Translations under genes and position numbers: made by a program | The notes under the pieces: generated by a model | Told to the model about the DNA's origin: nothing | The model's database searches: none | The model's input: the letters and a program-made list of their open reading frames with translations, nothing else | Assembly (NCBI GenBank): GCA_028280445.1 | Contig: JANQLU010000088.1 | Location: forward strand, 1 to 62,763 | DNA length: 62,763 bases | Reading direction: 5' to 3' | Source: Pirellulaceae bacterium | GTDB lineage: Bacteria; Planctomycetota; Planctomycetia; Pirellulales; Pirellulaceae | In this document: one piece after another, positions 26,616-36,500 of the stretch | How the letters are laid out: every line of letters begins with the position of its first letter | Position numbering within the stretch: position 1 is the first letter of the stretch

Positions 26616-27956
26616 ATGTCTCAAATTCCATTGCGGAGTTCCCAGGAAATTCGCGACACCGTTCAATTGATCCTGGACGATTCTGATTTCCGGTTCTGGG
26701 ATATCCATACTCATTTGTTTCCACCGCAAGCCAGTCAACTGGTTCGATACGGAATCGATGAATTGTTGAATTATCATTATGCCTATCGGCAGGTGCTGGG
26801 GTTCCGTCGTGATCTGGCTCCGGCCGAGTATTGGAAGTTGGACAAACAAACACGGGCCGACATTTGTTGGGAAACTTATTTTGCCAAACCGGAATCGTCC
26901 ACCATAGGCGCGCTGCCGGTCAGCGAAGGGTTTCGCGCCATTTCGACGATCTTGTCTGGTCTGGGGCTCGATCCCAATGCAAAAGATTTGCGTGAAGCGC
27001 GAAATTTTTTTGCGTCCGTCGATCCGCTGGAATACCACGATCGCATTCTCGATCTGGCCGGGATTTCCAACGTGGTTGGAACCAACAATCCGTTCGATGA
27101 AACAGAACTCCAGTTTTACCAGTCGGATGTGCCGTGGCACGAGTCGTTTAGCGCCGCGTTGCGGTTAGACGATCTGGTGTTGAATCCAAAGTTTGCATTT
27201 GAATTCATGCAAACGCATTTTCAAATCGATGTTTCGCCGACGTTGTCCGAATCAACCATCCGCAACGCCAGAGAGTTTTGCGTCCAGTGGTTGACCGGAG
27301 ACAATTTGCCGAAAGTCCACTATGTCGGAATTTCGTTTCCTCCCGATTTTCCTTGGCAATCAAAAACGGATCCACGGCTCATGATTTTAGAGCAGGTTGT
27401 GATTCCAAGCTGTGTCGAAACGGGCATTTCTCTATTTTTGATGCCCGAACCTGTTCGAGGCCTTGAACCCGCCATGCAAAACGCGGGCGATTATGTCGGC
27501 AAGATGAATTCAGTCGAGTTTGGACGATTCGCCCAGCGACACGGCGATGTTGACATTTGGGTATCGCCGTTGAATTTTTCAAGCCAATATGAAATGTCAG
27601 CACTGACTTGCGTGTTGCCGCATGTCAGTCCTTGGTCGACGTGGTGGTACAATCACCAACCTGGATTGACCCAACAATTGTCCAACATGCGAATTGAAAT
27701 GCATGGCGAAAATTCTTGGCTGTTCAATTCAGATGCGCGGGTGCTGGAGCATTTGTTCTCGAAATGGCAACATTTCAAACAGGAGTTTGTCGAGATTTCG
27801 GCAAAACAAATGAGCCGGGTTGCGGATTCAGGCTACAAAATCGATGAACAATCGATCCGAAACTGGATTAAAACGTTGTTCGATCCGCGACGAATCAATC
27901 GAACTCAATGGGACGAAGCGCTGCGAGAAACGTTCAAAATGCCACTTAACAATTGA
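26616..27956 (+). CDS. Uronate isomerase-like amidohydrolase-fold protein
   Basis: A 446-residue TIM-barrel protein related to glucuronate isomerase UxaC. Shared motifs are DIHTHLFPP near residue 29 (metal-binding HxH), GIDELLNYHYAYR, and LAGISNVVGTNNPFD with PWHESFSAALRLD near 150-185. Canonical UxaC converts glucuronate to fructuronate; whether this divergent planctomycete form uses the same sugar acid is uncertain. GCGGAG stands shortly before the ATG. No other uronate-catabolism gene (uxaA, uxaB, kdgK) is nearby; it ends the proC-efpL run instead. Confidence 0.82.
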   Translation: MSQIPLRSSQEIRDTVQLILDDSDFRFWDIHTHLFPPQASQLVRYGIDELLNYHYAYRQVLGFRRDLAPAEYWKLDKQTRADICWETYFAKPESSTIGALPVSEGFRAISTILSGLGLDPNAKDLREARNFFASVDPLEYHDRILDLAGISNVVGTNNPFDETELQFYQSDVPWHESFSAALRLDDLVLNPKFAFEFMQTHFQIDVSPTLSESTIRNAREFCVQWLTGDNLPKVHYVGISFPPDFPWQSKTDPRLMILEQVVIPSCVETGISLFLMPEPVRGLEPAMQNAGDYVGKMNSVEFGRFAQRHGDVDIWVSPLNFSSQYEMSALTCVLPHVSPWSTWWYNHQPGLTQQLSNMRIEMHGENSWLFNSDARVLEHLFSKWQHFKQEFVEISAKQMSRVADSGYKIDEQSIRNWIKTLFDPRRINRTQWDEALRETFKMPLNN

Positions 27957-28077
27957 CGTGACGTGCAGCTTGGTGTGCGCGGTGTGATTGGTAGCTGCAT
28001 TTGAAATTTCTTTGAAACATAATTCATTGAGATTGGGTTTCAAAAATAAACCCATTGGATCTAGAATTTTAAAAATC

Positions 28078-28265
28078 GGCTCAGGGAGGGCGAGGCTCAG
28101 GGAGGGCGAGGCTCCTGCCGAGCCACAGGCATGTTGTATTGGCTCGGCAGGAGCCTCGCCCTCCCGGAGCCTGATCCAGTGAGCGGCAAGGCGCTAGCCG
28201 CCGGTACGTTGGTGCTTCAAACCGGCGGCTAGCGCCTTACCGCTCACGGGTGGCATTGCCATGGA
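28078..28265. repeat. Composite repeat: palindrome G joined to palindrome A4
   Basis: This covers most of the 27957-28325 gap, in which no gene is supported. Palindrome G has arms GGGAGGGCGAGGCTCCTGCC and GGCAGGAGCCTCGCCCTCCC around a short loop (28098-28166), with an extra direct copy of the left edge at 28081. Palindrome A4 follows at 28179-28247. Its right flank CGGGTGGCATTGCCATGG (28248-28265) is the inverted form of the A2 left flank. Confidence 0.8.
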
Positions 28266-28325
28266 TGAGAGTTCATCCCAATACGGCACGTGGAAACGCG
28301 ATGATTTATTAATAGGTTGTTCATA

Positions 28326-30098
28326 ATGCTACGAAGTTTTATTTGTGTCACGGCGATTGTGATTCTTGGCTGTTCAACATTGAGCGCGCAAAAATCTGAA
28401 TCCAAATCCAAGTTTCTTGGAAAACAGATTGCCGATTTTCAATTAAAAGATACGGATGGAAAACTTTGGAAATCTTCGGAATTCAGGAAATCAAAACATA
28501 CGATTGTCGTATTTCTCGGTACCGAGTGTCCGCTCGTCAAACTGTACGCTGGAAGACTTGAAAAAATATATCAAGACAACGTCGAACACGGCTTTCAAGT
28601 TTTTGGTATCAATTCCAATCAACAAGATTCGTTGGCCGAGATTTCACATTTTGTGCGAACCAACGAGTTGACTTTTCCGATGCTCAAAGACCCCGGCAAC
28701 AAAATTGCCGATGCGTTTGGAGCCGAACGGACACCCGAAGTGTTTATTCTGGATCCGAAATTCAAAATCGTGTTTCACGGTGCGATTGACGATCAATACA
28801 CGTATGGTCTGCAAAGGGCCAAAGTGAAGAACGAGTATCTCAAAGATGCGATTGCGGATATTCGCGCAGGCAAGGAAATTGCCACCGCCGAAACGGAATT
28901 TCCTGGCTGCTATATCGGAAAATTGTTCAAACGCAAAAGTACCGGCACGGTCACCTATGCGAATCAAATCAGTCGAATTTTGCAAAACAACTGCGTTTCT
29001 TGCCATCGATCGGGAGAAATTGGCCCGTTTGCGCTGACGGACTACGACGAAGTCGTCGGTTGGGCTGAGATGATCAAAGAAGTGGTTGAGCAACAACGAA
29101 TGCCGCCCTGGCATGCCAATCCCAAGCATGGCGATTTTAAAAATGATGCACGGTTGACCGAGGCCGAAAAACAATTGATTTATCGGTGGGTCGACGACGG
29201 AGCGCCGTTGGGTGACAAATCGCAATTACCCAAACCTAAAAAATTTGCCACGGGATGGCAGATTGGAAAACCGGATCTGGTTCTCAAAATGCGTTCGCGG
29301 CCGTATCGCGTACCGGCGCGAGGAACGGTGCCCTACAAATATTTTGTAGTGGACCCGGGATTCAAAGAAGATAAATGGATTCGCGCGGCAGAGACTCGAG
29401 CAGGTAATCGCGCGGTTGTCCATCATATTATCGTGGCCGCGATGAAGGGTCGCGGAAATCAACGATCGATTCATGGCGACTTGGAATCCGAGTTTATCAC
29501 GGCGACAGCTCCCGGTGCTCCGCCTTTGATGTTACCCGAAGGTTACGCCAAACGAATTCCTGCCGGACACAAAATTGTTTTTCAACTCCATTACACTCCG
29601 AACGGCAAACCGGCAAAAGATATTAGCGAAGTCGGCTTCATTTTTGCAGATCCTAAAAAGGTCAAAAAAGAGGTTGTGACGCAAAACGCGGTGAATACCA
29701 GATTTCGGATCCCGGCGGGTGAGCCGAACCATCCGGTCCGAGCAAGCCACCGGTTTCGATATGACACGGAGTTGTTGTCGTTGTTTCCTCACATGCATCT
29801 GCGCGGAAAATCGTTTCGTTACACGTTAGAGTTGCCCAACGGTGAAAAGAAAATTTTGCTCGATGTGCCCAACTATGATTTTAATTGGCAAAACGGATAT
29901 GCGTTTACAAAACGGATTCGTGTACCCAAAGGAAGCGTTTTGCGTTGCCTGGCGCATTTTGACAACTCCGAAAAAAACCTGGCCAACCCCAACCCGAAAA
30001 AGACCGTGCGATGGGGCGATCAGACTTGGGAAGAAATGATGATCGGCTATTTTGACATGGCATTGGTGAACCAGGATTTGACCAAAGAAAAAAAATAG
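28326..30098 (+). CDS. Redoxin, c-type haem and copper monooxygenase-like fusion protein
   Basis: A 590-residue exported protein. A signal peptide (1-21) is followed by a thioredoxin-like redoxin domain at about 30-175 with a single active-site cysteine (TECPLVKLY) in place of CxxC. A haem-binding motif CVSCH follows near residues 222-226. The C-terminal half resembles the PHM-type copper monooxygenase fold, with histidine motifs VVHHIIV, QLHYTP and FPHMHLRGK. This architecture is common in planctomycetes, but its substrate is unknown. The frame opens at a TTG at 28317; the ATG at 28326 begins the signal peptide. Repeat A5 starts directly after the stop codon. Confidence 0.87.
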   Translation: MLRSFICVTAIVILGCSTLSAQKSESKSKFLGKQIADFQLKDTDGKLWKSSEFRKSKHTIVVFLGTECPLVKLYAGRLEKIYQDNVEHGFQVFGINSNQQDSLAEISHFVRTNELTFPMLKDPGNKIADAFGAERTPEVFILDPKFKIVFHGAIDDQYTYGLQRAKVKNEYLKDAIADIRAGKEIATAETEFPGCYIGKLFKRKSTGTVTYANQISRILQNNCVSCHRSGEIGPFALTDYDEVVGWAEMIKEVVEQQRMPPWHANPKHGDFKNDARLTEAEKQLIYRWVDDGAPLGDKSQLPKPKKFATGWQIGKPDLVLKMRSRPYRVPARGTVPYKYFVVDPGFKEDKWIRAAETRAGNRAVVHHIIVAAMKGRGNQRSIHGDLESEFITATAPGAPPLMLPEGYAKRIPAGHKIVFQLHYTPNGKPAKDISEVGFIFADPKKVKKEVVTQNAVNTRFRIPAGEPNHPVRASHRFRYDTELLSLFPHMHLRGKSFRYTLELPNGEKKILLDVPNYDFNWQNGYAFTKRIRVPKGSVLRCLAHFDNSEKNLANPNPKKTVRWGDQTWEEMMIGYFDMALVNQDLTKEKK

Positions 30099-30276
30099 CT
30101 GGGTAGCGTTGTTTAATTGTGAGCGGCAAGGCGCTAGCCGCCGGTATTCGAGGGTTTACCGGCGGCTAGCGCCTTGCCGCTCACATCAAATTCGCAGCTT
30201 TCCGATTTAATCAACGCTGCCTAGCGCCTTGCCGCTCAGTTCAAATTCACATCGTTGCGAGTTAATCAACGTGTCG
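30099..30276. repeat. Palindromic repeat A5 with extended ends plus a partial copy
   Basis: The core is 30119-30184. The outer arms are CTGGGTAGCGTTGTTTAA at 30099 and, on the other strand near 30217, CTAGGCAGCGTTGATTAA. The partial copy (30218-30276) repeats CTAGCGCCTTGCCGCTCA and the tail TTCAAATTCAC...TTAATCAACG. The left arm begins at the base after the TAG stop of the preceding gene. Confidence 0.82.
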
Positions 30277-30292
30277 TAGGCTCTCGGGTATT

Positions 30293-30598
30293 TCATCGCA
30301 AGTGAAAATAAAACACCGAAAATGTAATGCCGATTAACAGGCACCAACCGCCGATCGCCACCATAATTCCGGGAGTCGGTTCTGTGACTTGCGGGCGCGC
30401 GAGGCCGCCACCAGTGACCCCAGTGACCGAACCCAATTCGTCGGGAAACCAAATACAAGCCAGTGGCAAAACCAGCGCTGCGATCAAATAAAATACCGTT
30501 TGCGGATTTCCTGAAACCAGATAGGCCGCTGGCAAAACGACCAATACAAAAACTAACGACAAAATTTTTGAACGAACAAGCTTGGAAAAAAAGTTCAT
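30293..30598 (-). CDS. Small membrane protein of unknown function
   Basis: A 101-residue protein with three hydrophobic segments, at about residues 13-30, 34-50 and 79-98; the last ends almost at the C-terminus. A Gly/Thr/Pro-rich loop (SVTGVTGGG) lies between the second and third. No family was recognised. The start is the ATG at 30598, 14 bases after the WD40 gene stop; the open frame upstream is a shadow of that gene. It is probably co-transcribed with the WD40 protein and might anchor it, which is inference from position only. Confidence 0.7.
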   Translation of the reverse strand: MNFFSKLVRSKILSLVFVLVVLPAAYLVSGNPQTVFYLIAALVLPLACIWFPDELGSVTGVTGGGLARPQVTEPTPGIMVAIGGWCLLIGITFSVFYFHLR

Positions 30599-30612
30599 TT
30601 CAACATGGACAA

Positions 30613-33201
30613 TTATTGGCCGCGCTTTTGCTCCTGGATTTTTTGGAAAATGAGTTTTTTCCAATACGTGCTCGGAGCGGCCCTCATCAATTTGGTGAGC
30701 ACCGGTTTGGATACTGATGCCGGTTCGTCGGCAATAAACGTCAGAACGCGATTGATACGTCCGAGTAATTGGTCGCGGTGATCGTTGATCGCTTGTTTTT
30801 TCGGCGTCTCTTCTTGGTCGGCGATGGTGGCTGCCAATTCGCAAACGCTGCCAAACGATTCCAGCCCGAGTTTTTTCAGATCTTCCAACGCTTGCTGCGA
30901 AACTTTCAATTCACTTGAGCCAATGGCGACGGTGAGTTTTTTGAATTTCGGTTCTTCGAATTTGAGGTTCGACTCGAAAATCGAATTCAGCTTGGCCTGG
31001 ATCACACCAAACACTTGCGTACGTTGTTTTGACATGGCCTGAAACGCTTGAAATGCAGCTTCCGAGTCGCTGCCGAACAAATCATCAACCATTTGCGATT
31101 TGAACTTGGCGTCAAATTTCTTGGCACGCAAACTCCACAAATAGCAAACTCCGTCCGAACCGCCGCTGATCAAGCAATTGTCGTTGGCGCCAAATTCGAC
31201 GGTAAAAACGTGATCAACATGTTTGCCGAATTTCCAAACGGGTTTGCCCGTTGCAATTTCGTAAACAACAACTTGGCCATTCATGAATCCAGCGGCGACC
31301 CAAAGGCCGTTGTTGGAAACACGTAACGTTCCGTAAATAAAGCTGCCGCCCATTGGAATGGTGCGGATCAATTTCAATGATTGGGCATCGTGAATTTGAA
31401 TGCGGCGCGACATGTCCGCGACAGCCAGAATTTTTCCATTGGGCGAATGGTCGACACCGTACATGCGCGCATCGATTCGAGGCCCGTTTCGCCCAGCGTT
31501 GTTGGGGATTTCTAACGTATTGATTTCTTTTTTCTCGGTTGGATCCCATTGGCGAATCTGCCGATCCCAGCCGACTGATATGATGTCGCTGCTGTCCGGT
31601 TTGTAAGAAACACCGTAAACCATTGCATGTCGACCATCAAAGATTCGTTTCCCCGATTCGAGATCCCAGACATACACACGATGTTGGCGGAAAACACAAG
31701 CGGCCAGAAATTTTCCGTCATGCGAAAAATTGAGTTCTTCGATACTACTATGGGGGTCAATTCCTTTTTCCCAACTCCATTGATGAACTATTTTTCCGTT
31801 GCTGCAATTCCAGACGACCAAATGGACGTTGTCGTCGCTCGAACCGCCGGCAGCCAGCAGCTCGGCGTTGTCCGAAAATCGAATCTGACTAAATTTTGCT
31901 TCTTTGTGTTTTAAAACTCGAACCAATTTTCGATTGGTGCCATCGACGATTTTGACTTCACCGGTGTCGACTCCATACGCAATTCGTTTTCCGTCGCGGC
32001 TGATCGTGCAGCAAGCCGATGCGCGGTCGCCTTTTTCCAACGGGATTTGCTTGAATTCTGTGGTGTTCCAGCGCCGAACCGAACTGTCCCAGCCGGCGGA
32101 GTAAAGTGTTTTTCCGTCGGAGTTATATTCCATCGTCCATGGTTTCCATTGACTGCCACTCAACGCACCTTTTTCTTTTCCGTCTGCGGCGTCCAGGATT
32201 CGAATGCGATAATCGCTGCCGATGGGTGCTCCTACAGCAATTTGTTTGCCGTTGGGATGAAACGCAATGTCTGACAAATAGCTTTCAGCGGCGTTGATGG
32301 GTGTAATCGAAAATTCCCAAATTTGTTTTCCAGTTTTGACGTTATACAATCGTGCGGCAATATCGCGTTCGCTAACGACGATCGTTTTGCTGTCGGGTGA
32401 AAAATCAAAACGTACCACTCGTCCCTTGGTTTTGATTTCACGCATCGTCTTTCCGGTTTGCGGATTCACCAGGAAAACGGAGTTCATATTTTCGCTTTTC
32501 GAAAACGCGAGTGTTTTGCCATCAGGTGAAAACCGGGCATAGCAAAAATGGCCGCCAAAAGCCAAGCGGTCGTTACGAATTCGCCCTAAAGGTTGTTTGG
32601 GCTGATTTTTAAGTTGAAATTTGATCTGGCCGGCTCGATCGACCATATACAGATCTTTGTCGCTACCGGCAACGATCAATTTTCCATCTGGGCTGACATC
32701 GATCGAACGAAAAAATGTGCGCGCTCCGTCGCCAAATTGCAGTTCTTTTTTGGCGCCTGTTTTTGGATTGTAGATGTTGATCGTTCGCAGACCTCCGCCT
32801 GTGATCAATTCTCCAGTGTCCGGTGCAATGGCCATCGGTCGGATACCGTAACCGGCGGCCGCCAATCCACCTCCAACGCGCGGGCGGTCTTCTTGCCACA
32901 TTAGCTTGCCGGATTTCGCGTCCCAGGCGATCAGTTTCACGGTACTCAATGAAAAAACGAGTTTGTCGTCTTTCGACAAAATGATCTGTGAGATATTGCT
33001 TGGATGTTGAAACCGCCGTGTACCGAATCGAAAAATAGCTTGCGGCGGCAGCGGGTCGCCTAAATAGTCGAGCTTGATTTCCTGTTGCTCGTTTGGCTTG
33101 GTATCCTGTTTGCCGTCTGGTTTCGTTTGAACTGCGAAACAAAATTGAGTCAATAAAACGCCGGAAAGGCATCCACAGAAAATAATCCGGACAGCAGACA
33201 T
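30613..33201 (-). CDS. Secreted WD40 beta-propeller protein
   Basis: An 862-residue exported protein. A signal peptide covers residues 1-22. Residues 60-700 contain about a dozen WD40-type repeats, seen as recurring FSPDGK, LAAGGSSDDN and VYVWDLESGK motifs, enough for two propellers. The last 150 residues are helical and charged (FESNLKFEEPKFKKLTVAIGS), outside the propeller. WD40 propellers are binding platforms; the partner is unknown. The frame is open to 33231, but the ATG at 33201 has GAGGCGACT before it and starts the signal peptide. The small membrane protein gene follows after 14 bases. Confidence 0.88.
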   Translation of the reverse strand: MSAVRIIFCGCLSGVLLTQFCFAVQTKPDGKQDTKPNEQQEIKLDYLGDPLPPQAIFRFGTRRFQHPSNISQIILSKDDKLVFSLSTVKLIAWDAKSGKLMWQEDRPRVGGGLAAAGYGIRPMAIAPDTGELITGGGLRTINIYNPKTGAKKELQFGDGARTFFRSIDVSPDGKLIVAGSDKDLYMVDRAGQIKFQLKNQPKQPLGRIRNDRLAFGGHFCYARFSPDGKTLAFSKSENMNSVFLVNPQTGKTMREIKTKGRVVRFDFSPDSKTIVVSERDIAARLYNVKTGKQIWEFSITPINAAESYLSDIAFHPNGKQIAVGAPIGSDYRIRILDAADGKEKGALSGSQWKPWTMEYNSDGKTLYSAGWDSSVRRWNTTEFKQIPLEKGDRASACCTISRDGKRIAYGVDTGEVKIVDGTNRKLVRVLKHKEAKFSQIRFSDNAELLAAGGSSDDNVHLVVWNCSNGKIVHQWSWEKGIDPHSSIEELNFSHDGKFLAACVFRQHRVYVWDLESGKRIFDGRHAMVYGVSYKPDSSDIISVGWDRQIRQWDPTEKKEINTLEIPNNAGRNGPRIDARMYGVDHSPNGKILAVADMSRRIQIHDAQSLKLIRTIPMGGSFIYGTLRVSNNGLWVAAGFMNGQVVVYEIATGKPVWKFGKHVDHVFTVEFGANDNCLISGGSDGVCYLWSLRAKKFDAKFKSQMVDDLFGSDSEAAFQAFQAMSKQRTQVFGVIQAKLNSIFESNLKFEEPKFKKLTVAIGSSELKVSQQALEDLKKLGLESFGSVCELAATIADQEETPKKQAINDHRDQLLGRINRVLTFIADEPASVSKPVLTKLMRAAPSTYWKKLIFQKIQEQKRGQ

Positions 33202-33597
33202 AGTCGCCTCATTCTCTCTGTTCGTCCACACCTCACACCATAGATCAGTTTAGACGCTTTGAATCACGAAGTAAAAAAGAATTCGAAAAGATTTCGATTC
33301 GCACTTGTGGTTGTTTTTGGATTCTTACAAGCACGGCGCGCGAGCGAGTGGTTTTGCGCGGTCGAACCACTCGCTCGCGCTTCGTGCTTGTATTTGGGCC
33401 GTTGCATGCTCCGTCGTAAAATTCTGCCATAACGCGAAATTGCACAACCTTTTGGATCAATAAATTTAAATATTTTAAAGATTGTTTGAAATCTAGCTTA
33501 AATCACTTTTTTGCTGCCCTTTGACGCTATCAACATCGCGTGACCCTGTGGGGTTGAATGCAATTGTTGTTATTCGAACCTCTACCTCATTCATGAA
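33202..33597. other. Divergent intergenic region with palindrome D
   Basis: No gene is supported. Positions 33326-33392 form a long inverted repeat with arms GCGAGCGAGTGGTT and AACCACTCGCTCGCGCTTCG. It resembles the C family in design but differs in sequence. The stretch 33440-33597 is AT-rich and probably holds the promoter of the giant membrane protein gene, though no clear -35/-10 pair was settled on. Confidence 0.6.
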
Positions 33598-36500
33598 ATG
33601 GTGGTTGTCATGGGGCTTGAGAATTTCTTTTGTTTAGTGGTCTTTCTCACGATCGCAGGATTTTTGTTCGGACTATTTTATCTTGTGTTCCGAGTCGGCA
33701 AAAAAAATACTTGCCCCGTTTGCAACAATCACCTCTGTCAACGAACGGACAGTTGTCAATATTGCGGCTGGAAATCCCATCAACAACTTTCCGAATTCCA
33801 ATTGCAATGTTCGCTGAAACTGATTGACAGAGCATTTACACAAAACCGCATCAGCAAACAGGAGCAAACTCGTTTGAGTTCGACATTGCGGAGAGTCGTT
33901 GCCGGGGTTCCGGAACCCAAAACGAAAGCTGCTCCCGCAAAATCGGCCGCCTCAACGATGGCTCCGAGCTCAAAAGAAATTCTACAGATTACGGACGAAC
34001 CAGAAATTATCACGGCGGAGTTGATTCAATTCGAACCGTCGGATCGTGCGAAGGACGGCAACAAGTCTTTGCAACGAAATAAACAAGATATTCTTCGCTC
34101 TGTCGCGTCTCCCGTTCCTGCAAAGTCGCCAACCAAGCAACAACCATCGGCGACAAAGCCTGAATCGCAAAAAAAAGCTCCGCCGTTTGTTGCTGTTCGC
34201 GATGCAACTGCCGTCGGTGAACAGCCTAAAACAACGCAGGTTGTGGAAACGGAACGACCCGAGCCGCGGGCAAAGAACTTCAACGAGTTTTTGTCTGCCT
34301 TTCTCCAAGAAAAAAATATTCGCTGGGGAGAACTCGTTGGTGGATTGTTGATTGTCTCTTGCTCGATTGCCCTGGTGATCAGTTTCTGGAGTACGATTTC
34401 ACAGCAGCCGATTTACAAATTTGGTGTGTTTACGGCAGTGACCGCTTCGTTTTTTGCACTTGGCATGCATGCCCATCGACGCTGGCGATTACCCCATACC
34501 AGTCGAGTCGTGTTGATCATTGCCATGTTATTGGTGCCGCTGAATTTCCTGGCCATCGCGTCGGTGACCGAAGCGTCTCAAGTCAATCTGGTGTTGTTCC
34601 TGGGCGAAATACTGACGATCGGTTTGTTTGGAACGCTCAGTTATCTGGCTGCAAAAATTGTGGTCGATCGCGATGCCCTACCGATCAGTATTTCTGTCGT
34701 TGGTTTGTCGTCTTACTTGTTGCTCGTGCGTCGATTTGTCATTGACGATACCCATCCGACCGTTTTGGTTTTAGTCACGTTGGGTGCGGTCGCTTTGTTT
34801 GTTGTCAGTGTCGCCGGATTTTGGAATCGGCGATGGAACACCGACGAATTAGATAGCGATGAGCCATTTTCAGATGTCTACCGCATCTGGACCGGTCATG
34901 GACTGGCCAGTTTTGCTTTTTGTATGGTCATCGGTTTTCTGTTTTTCAGGGTTTGGAATGGCGCGGGTGAATTTCAATGGTTGGCGCCCGGTTTGTGTTT
35001 TGCCGCGATTCCTTCGTTGATTTGCGGTGCCTACGGATTATTTGTTGCTAAAAAACGAGATTTGAAAAATCTGTTAGTGCCCGCCACCGTGGTGTTGCTA
35101 TTAAGCAGTTTGATGATTGTCGGCTCGGTGGTTGTATCGTGGACTGTTCCTTTGGCGTTGGTACTAACAACCATTTGTGCCAGTGTCGTGTTGTCGTTGA
35201 CGTTTTTTGCCAAAGAACTTTCGTTTGAAATCAAGGAATGCATGGCGTTGATCGTCGGTGCGATTTTACTAGTGCCTGCAGTGATCGTACCGGCTTGTGT
35301 CAGTGGCAATTTGAGTTGGAGCGTCGCGACGGTTTGGGAAGTCAGTTCTCAGTTTGCAACGATGCAGGCGGCCTACAGTTTGTTTTTCTGTTCGGTCGTT
35401 GGCATTGGAGTTATCGCGAGCTGTCAACAGTTTTTGCAATGGCCAGTTCAACGTTCGAATTATTGCCTGCTCGCCTTGTTGGGCGCAAGCGTTTTGTTAG
35501 TTACCTATTTCGGATTTGGAAACCCACAACAAATATGGCCTGTGACCGCGATTTATTTGCTAGGTGTCGCGGGGACGTTGACAGTTTCGATTTCGACAAA
35601 ACGTCTTGAAGCTAAATGGTTGACGGCGATTTTATTTGTCGCGGCTGTATTTCAAACCGTTTTCTTTTACTGGCTCGTCGATGCGAACTGGGCTGTCCGC
35701 TGGGTGTGGACCGGAATCATTGGCTCGGCAGGGTTGTTGGCGATTGAAATCATTGACGGCCTGATTTCTGGCGGCACGAAACGTGATGTGAACTCTGAAA
35801 ACGACGACGATACCGTCCGGCTCAATCCGTTGTTCATCGCCGCGTTAGGCATGACCTTGGCAACGGCGCTGACGATCATGGCGACAAACGCGGCGTTTTT
35901 TGGCTGGCAGTACGCGATGCCTTATCTAGTCGTCTCAACCATCTTTTATGTGATGGCGATTCGCTCCGGCTATCGCGCCATTTGGATGACGGCTTCGTGC
36001 GTCCTGTTTGTTGGCGTTGTGTCGTGTGCGTATTCGCTGCAACACTGGTTGCCTTGGGGAACTGAAAATCTCGACTGGTTTTCAATCGACAATCTTTACA
36101 CGCAAATCATCGTGACCGCGATATTTGGAAGCGGATGGTTTTTGTTTCGCCGTTTGATTGGCAGATTTGGCGATCGCCGAATACCGGGCCGATTGTCAGT
36201 CATCGATTTGAACTACGACAGTGAGATGATTGGCCGCACGGCGATGATTGCAAGTATCGTAGGTGGCGTGGTTTTGGCGGTTTACTCGGCAGTTCCCGGA
36301 ATGGTTCAGGAATTGATTCCGTTGGACATGGTCACGCAGAAAAGCGGGCTCCAAGTAGGAACTGGCGAACATTTACGAACTGTTGCGAATCCTTCAAGTT
36401 TTGAGCTCGATGGAATTGCGCATTTGCCTGGTTCACTTTGGGCGGTCGTTTGCATGTTCGTTGCCATTGCCGGCGCGATTGTTTGTCAGGCTCGATACAG

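Noticed and set aside
33326..33392. Palindrome D as an insertion sequence end
   Set aside because: There is no transposase frame nearby and no target duplication was seen. It is kept as a dispersed repeat only.
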